Notes under the pieces: model-generated
The model's database searches: none
What the model was told of the DNA's origin: nothing
What the model saw: only the letters and a program-made list of their open reading frames with translations
Made by a program: the position numbers and the translations under genes
Assembly: GCF_039649665.1 (NCBI RefSeq)
Contig: NZ_JBDJAW010000003.1
Location: 186,001 to 250,000, forward strand
Origin: Microbispora sp. ZYX-F-249
Lineage (GTDB): Bacteria > Actinomycetota > Actinomycetes > Streptosporangiales > Streptosporangiaceae
Reading direction: 5' to 3'
Length of the DNA: 64,000 nt
Part shown: positions 62,342-64,000 of the stretch, in pieces
How the letters are laid out: each line of letters starts with the position of its first letter
How positions within the stretch are numbered: the stretch's first letter is position 1

Positions 62342-63235
62342 GTGACGCGGGTGCGCAGATGGCTGCCCGGGCTGCTCCTGGTGTCGCCGTCGATCATCCT
62401 CATCGCGGTCTTCGTGTACGGCCTGCTCGGCTGGAACTTCAAGCTCGCCATGACCGACAAGCACGACGAGATCGCGGAGATCCCCGGCGACTTCGTCGGG
62501 CTGGAGAACTTCACCTCCATCTGGAGCGACGAGCGCTGGGGCCTGTCGGTCCGGCACTCGATCGTCTTCACCGTCGTCTTCGTCGGCGGCGCGCTCGTCC
62601 TCGGCTGGCTCCTGGCCTTCCTGATGGAGAAGGGCATCCGGGCGGAGAGCGGTTTCCGCGCCGTCTACCTGTTCCCGATGGCCGTCTCCTTCATCGCCAC
62701 CGGGGTGGTCTGGCGATGGCTGATGAACAGCGCGACGGGCGACCACGCGGTGGGCCTCAACCGGCTGTTCCACTACCTCGGGGTCGACTTCCTGCAGTGG
62801 CAGTGGTTCCGCGACGGCGACTGGGGCATGGCCGCCATGGCGATCCCAGCGGTCTGGCAGATGTCCGGATACATCATGGCGCTTTTCCTCGCCGGGTTCC
62901 GGGGTGTGCCCGAGGAGCTGCGGGAGGCCGCCCGGGTGGACGGCTGCGGCGAGTGGGGCGTCTACCGGCACGTGGTGCTGCCGATGCTGCGCCCGGTGAC
63001 GCTGTCCGCGCTGATCATCCTCGGTCACATCTCGCTGAAGGTCTTCGACCTCGTCGTCGCGGTGTCGGGCAAGCAGATCATCACCGACGTGCCCGCGACC
63101 TACATGTGGACGGCGGTCTACGACTCGCACGACCCGGCGAAGGGCGCGACGATCGCGTCCTACATCGTGCTGTCCGTCGTGGTCTTCGTCGTGCCCTACC
63201 TGATCTGGGACGCCCGTAAGGGGAAGCGTTCATGA
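62342..63235 (+). CDS. Sugar ABC transporter permease, MalF-type
   Basis: A 297-residue membrane protein with six predicted helices. The first cytosolic text is RVRRWLPGLLLVSPSIILIA. The ATPase-docking EAA loop is EELREAARVDGCGEWGVYRH followed by VVLPMLRP. GTG 62342 follows GAGAGG. The last four bases overlap the next gene (ATGA at 63232-63235), so the two permeases are coupled and likely form a heterodimer. Confidence 0.94.
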   Translation: MTRVRRWLPGLLLVSPSIILIAVFVYGLLGWNFKLAMTDKHDEIAEIPGDFVGLENFTSIWSDERWGLSVRHSIVFTVVFVGGALVLGWLLAFLMEKGIRAESGFRAVYLFPMAVSFIATGVVWRWLMNSATGDHAVGLNRLFHYLGVDFLQWQWFRDGDWGMAAMAIPAVWQMSGYIMALFLAGFRGVPEELREAARVDGCGEWGVYRHVVLPMLRPVTLSALIILGHISLKVFDLVVAVSGKQIITDVPATYMWTAVYDSHDPAKGATIASYIVLSVVVFVVPYLIWDARKGKRS

Positions 63236-64000
63236 CCGCGCACGTCGCCGAGAAGGCCCCGCGCACGGCGCCCGCCCCGGTTCGCGAGCGGGGCAGGACC
63301 GCCGCGTGGGTGCGGCTCGTCCTCCTGCTGCTGTTCGTCCTGGTCTTCCTGATCCCGGTCTACGTGCTGCTGGTCACGAGCTTCAAGCCGCTCAGCGAGG
63401 CCGACCCGGCGCAGGCGTGGAACCTGCCGAAGGTGTGGACGACCGAGGCGTGGAGCGTCGCCTGGGAGAAGCTCGAACCCGGCATCGTCAACAGCTTCCT
63501 GCTGGCGATCCCCGGCTCGCTGATCTCCGCGGCGCTCGGGTCGCTGAACGGGTACGTGCTGTCCAAGTGGCGCTTCCCCGGCGCGGACGTGCTGTTCACG
63601 CTGTTCCTGTTCGGCATGTTCATCCCGTACCAGGGCGTGATGATCCCGCTGGTGCAGCTCATGGTGGACGTGGGCGACGCGCTCGGCGTGCAGCTGTACG
63701 GCGGCATCCCGGGCCTGGTCCTCGCCCATGTGGTGTACGGCATCCCGATCTGCACGCTCATCTTCCGCAACTACTACGTCACGATCCCCGACGAGCTGAT
63801 CGAGGCGTCCCGTGTGGACGGCGCAGGCATGCTGCGGACGCTCTGGTCGATCGTGCTGCCGGTCTCCGGCCCGGCGTTCGCCGTCGTGATCATCTGGCAG
63901 TTCACCTCGATGTGGAACGACTTCCTGTTCGCGGTCTTCCTCACCGGGCCGAGCTCCTGGCCGACCACGGTCATGCTCAACAACATCGCGGGCGCCGTGA
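63232..64000 (+). CDS. Sugar ABC transporter permease, MalG-type, cut by window end
   Basis: At least 256 residues of the partner permease, from ATG 63232. It has helix 1 WVRLVLLLLFVLVFLIPVYV, the periplasmic region with ITSFKPL-type text (LLVTSFKPLSEADPAQAW), and the EAA loop IPDELIEASRVDGAGMLRTL. The stop codon lies beyond base 64000; the visible part ends near WPTTVMLNNIAGAV, about 20-30 residues before the usual end. Confidence 0.93.
   Translation, partial: MTAHVAEKAPRTAPAPVRERGRTAAWVRLVLLLLFVLVFLIPVYVLLVTSFKPLSEADPAQAWNLPKVWTTEAWSVAWEKLEPGIVNSFLLAIPGSLISAALGSLNGYVLSKWRFPGADVLFTLFLFGMFIPYQGVMIPLVQLMVDVGDALGVQLYGGIPGLVLAHVVYGIPICTLIFRNYYVTIPDELIEASRVDGAGMLRTLWSIVLPVSGPAFAVVIIWQFTSMWNDFLFAVFLTGPSSWPTTVMLNNIAGAV

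Overview
This is a very GC-rich (about 70 percent) chromosomal window from an actinomycete. The gene order rpmB, DAK2-domain gene, recG, rsmD, coaD, DUF177, rpmF, rnc, mutM, acylphosphatase, smc, ftsY is the classical actinobacterial order. An F420-pathway guanylyltransferase, ECF42-type and SigR-like sigma factors, and a mycothiol-type maleylpyruvate isomerase/DinB-fold protein point the same way. The overall look suggests Streptosporangiales (Nonomuraea/Microbispora-like), but genus is inference only. I see no tRNA, rRNA, CRISPR array or complete insertion sequence.

Layout. 1-6.5 kb is signalling and regulation: the 3' end of an HU gene, a PAS-GAF-SpoIIE phosphatase, an ECF sigma/membrane anti-sigma pair, a broken DHA2 transporter, and a DGPF/YCII protein with an ECF42 sigma factor. 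6.5-11.4 kb holds a cold-shock-like protein, two MFS exporters around a TetR gene with a repeat-rich operator region, and cofC/fbiD. 11.4-20.6 kb is housekeeping: plsC-like, gpsA, ddl, an Lrp-type sensor, thiL (apparently with an AUC start), thiD and trmO, plus a large anchored CBM2-like protein. 20.4-34.9 kb is the conserved rpmB-to-ftsY block covering ribosome assembly, DNA repair, RNA processing, chromosome segregation and protein targeting.

34.9-51.9 kb is mixed: Cds1-like cysteine desulfhydrase, a SigR-like sigma without an adjacent anti-sigma, an EamA exporter divergent from an XRE-cupin regulator, a polysaccharide deacetylase, Cu/Zn SOD, TypA, and a compact operon of a 31-residue membrane peptide, a lipoprotein, a divergent NRAMP transporter and a PRC-barrel-like protein. 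An aldehyde dehydrogenase, a secreted coiled-coil protein and a GH1 beta-glucosidase/TetR pair follow.

51.9-53.6 kb is a gene graveyard with three adjacent frameshifted relics (DUF3800-like, ABC-2 permease, TetR). 53.6-64 kb holds an aldo/keto reductase, a secreted pentapeptide-repeat protein, MerR, a DinB-fold enzyme behind a VOC stub, an ECF sigma with a SnoaL-like tail, an ABC exporter, and a carbohydrate ABC importer operon (binding protein and two permeases) behind a perfect LacI-type operator. The last permease is cut by the window end.

The most unusual points are the non-canonical thiL start, the NRAMP/PRC-barrel operon with altered metal-site motifs, the multi-copy operator array at 8998-9150, several short in-frame tandem repeats in otherwise ordinary proteins, and the cluster of decayed genes.
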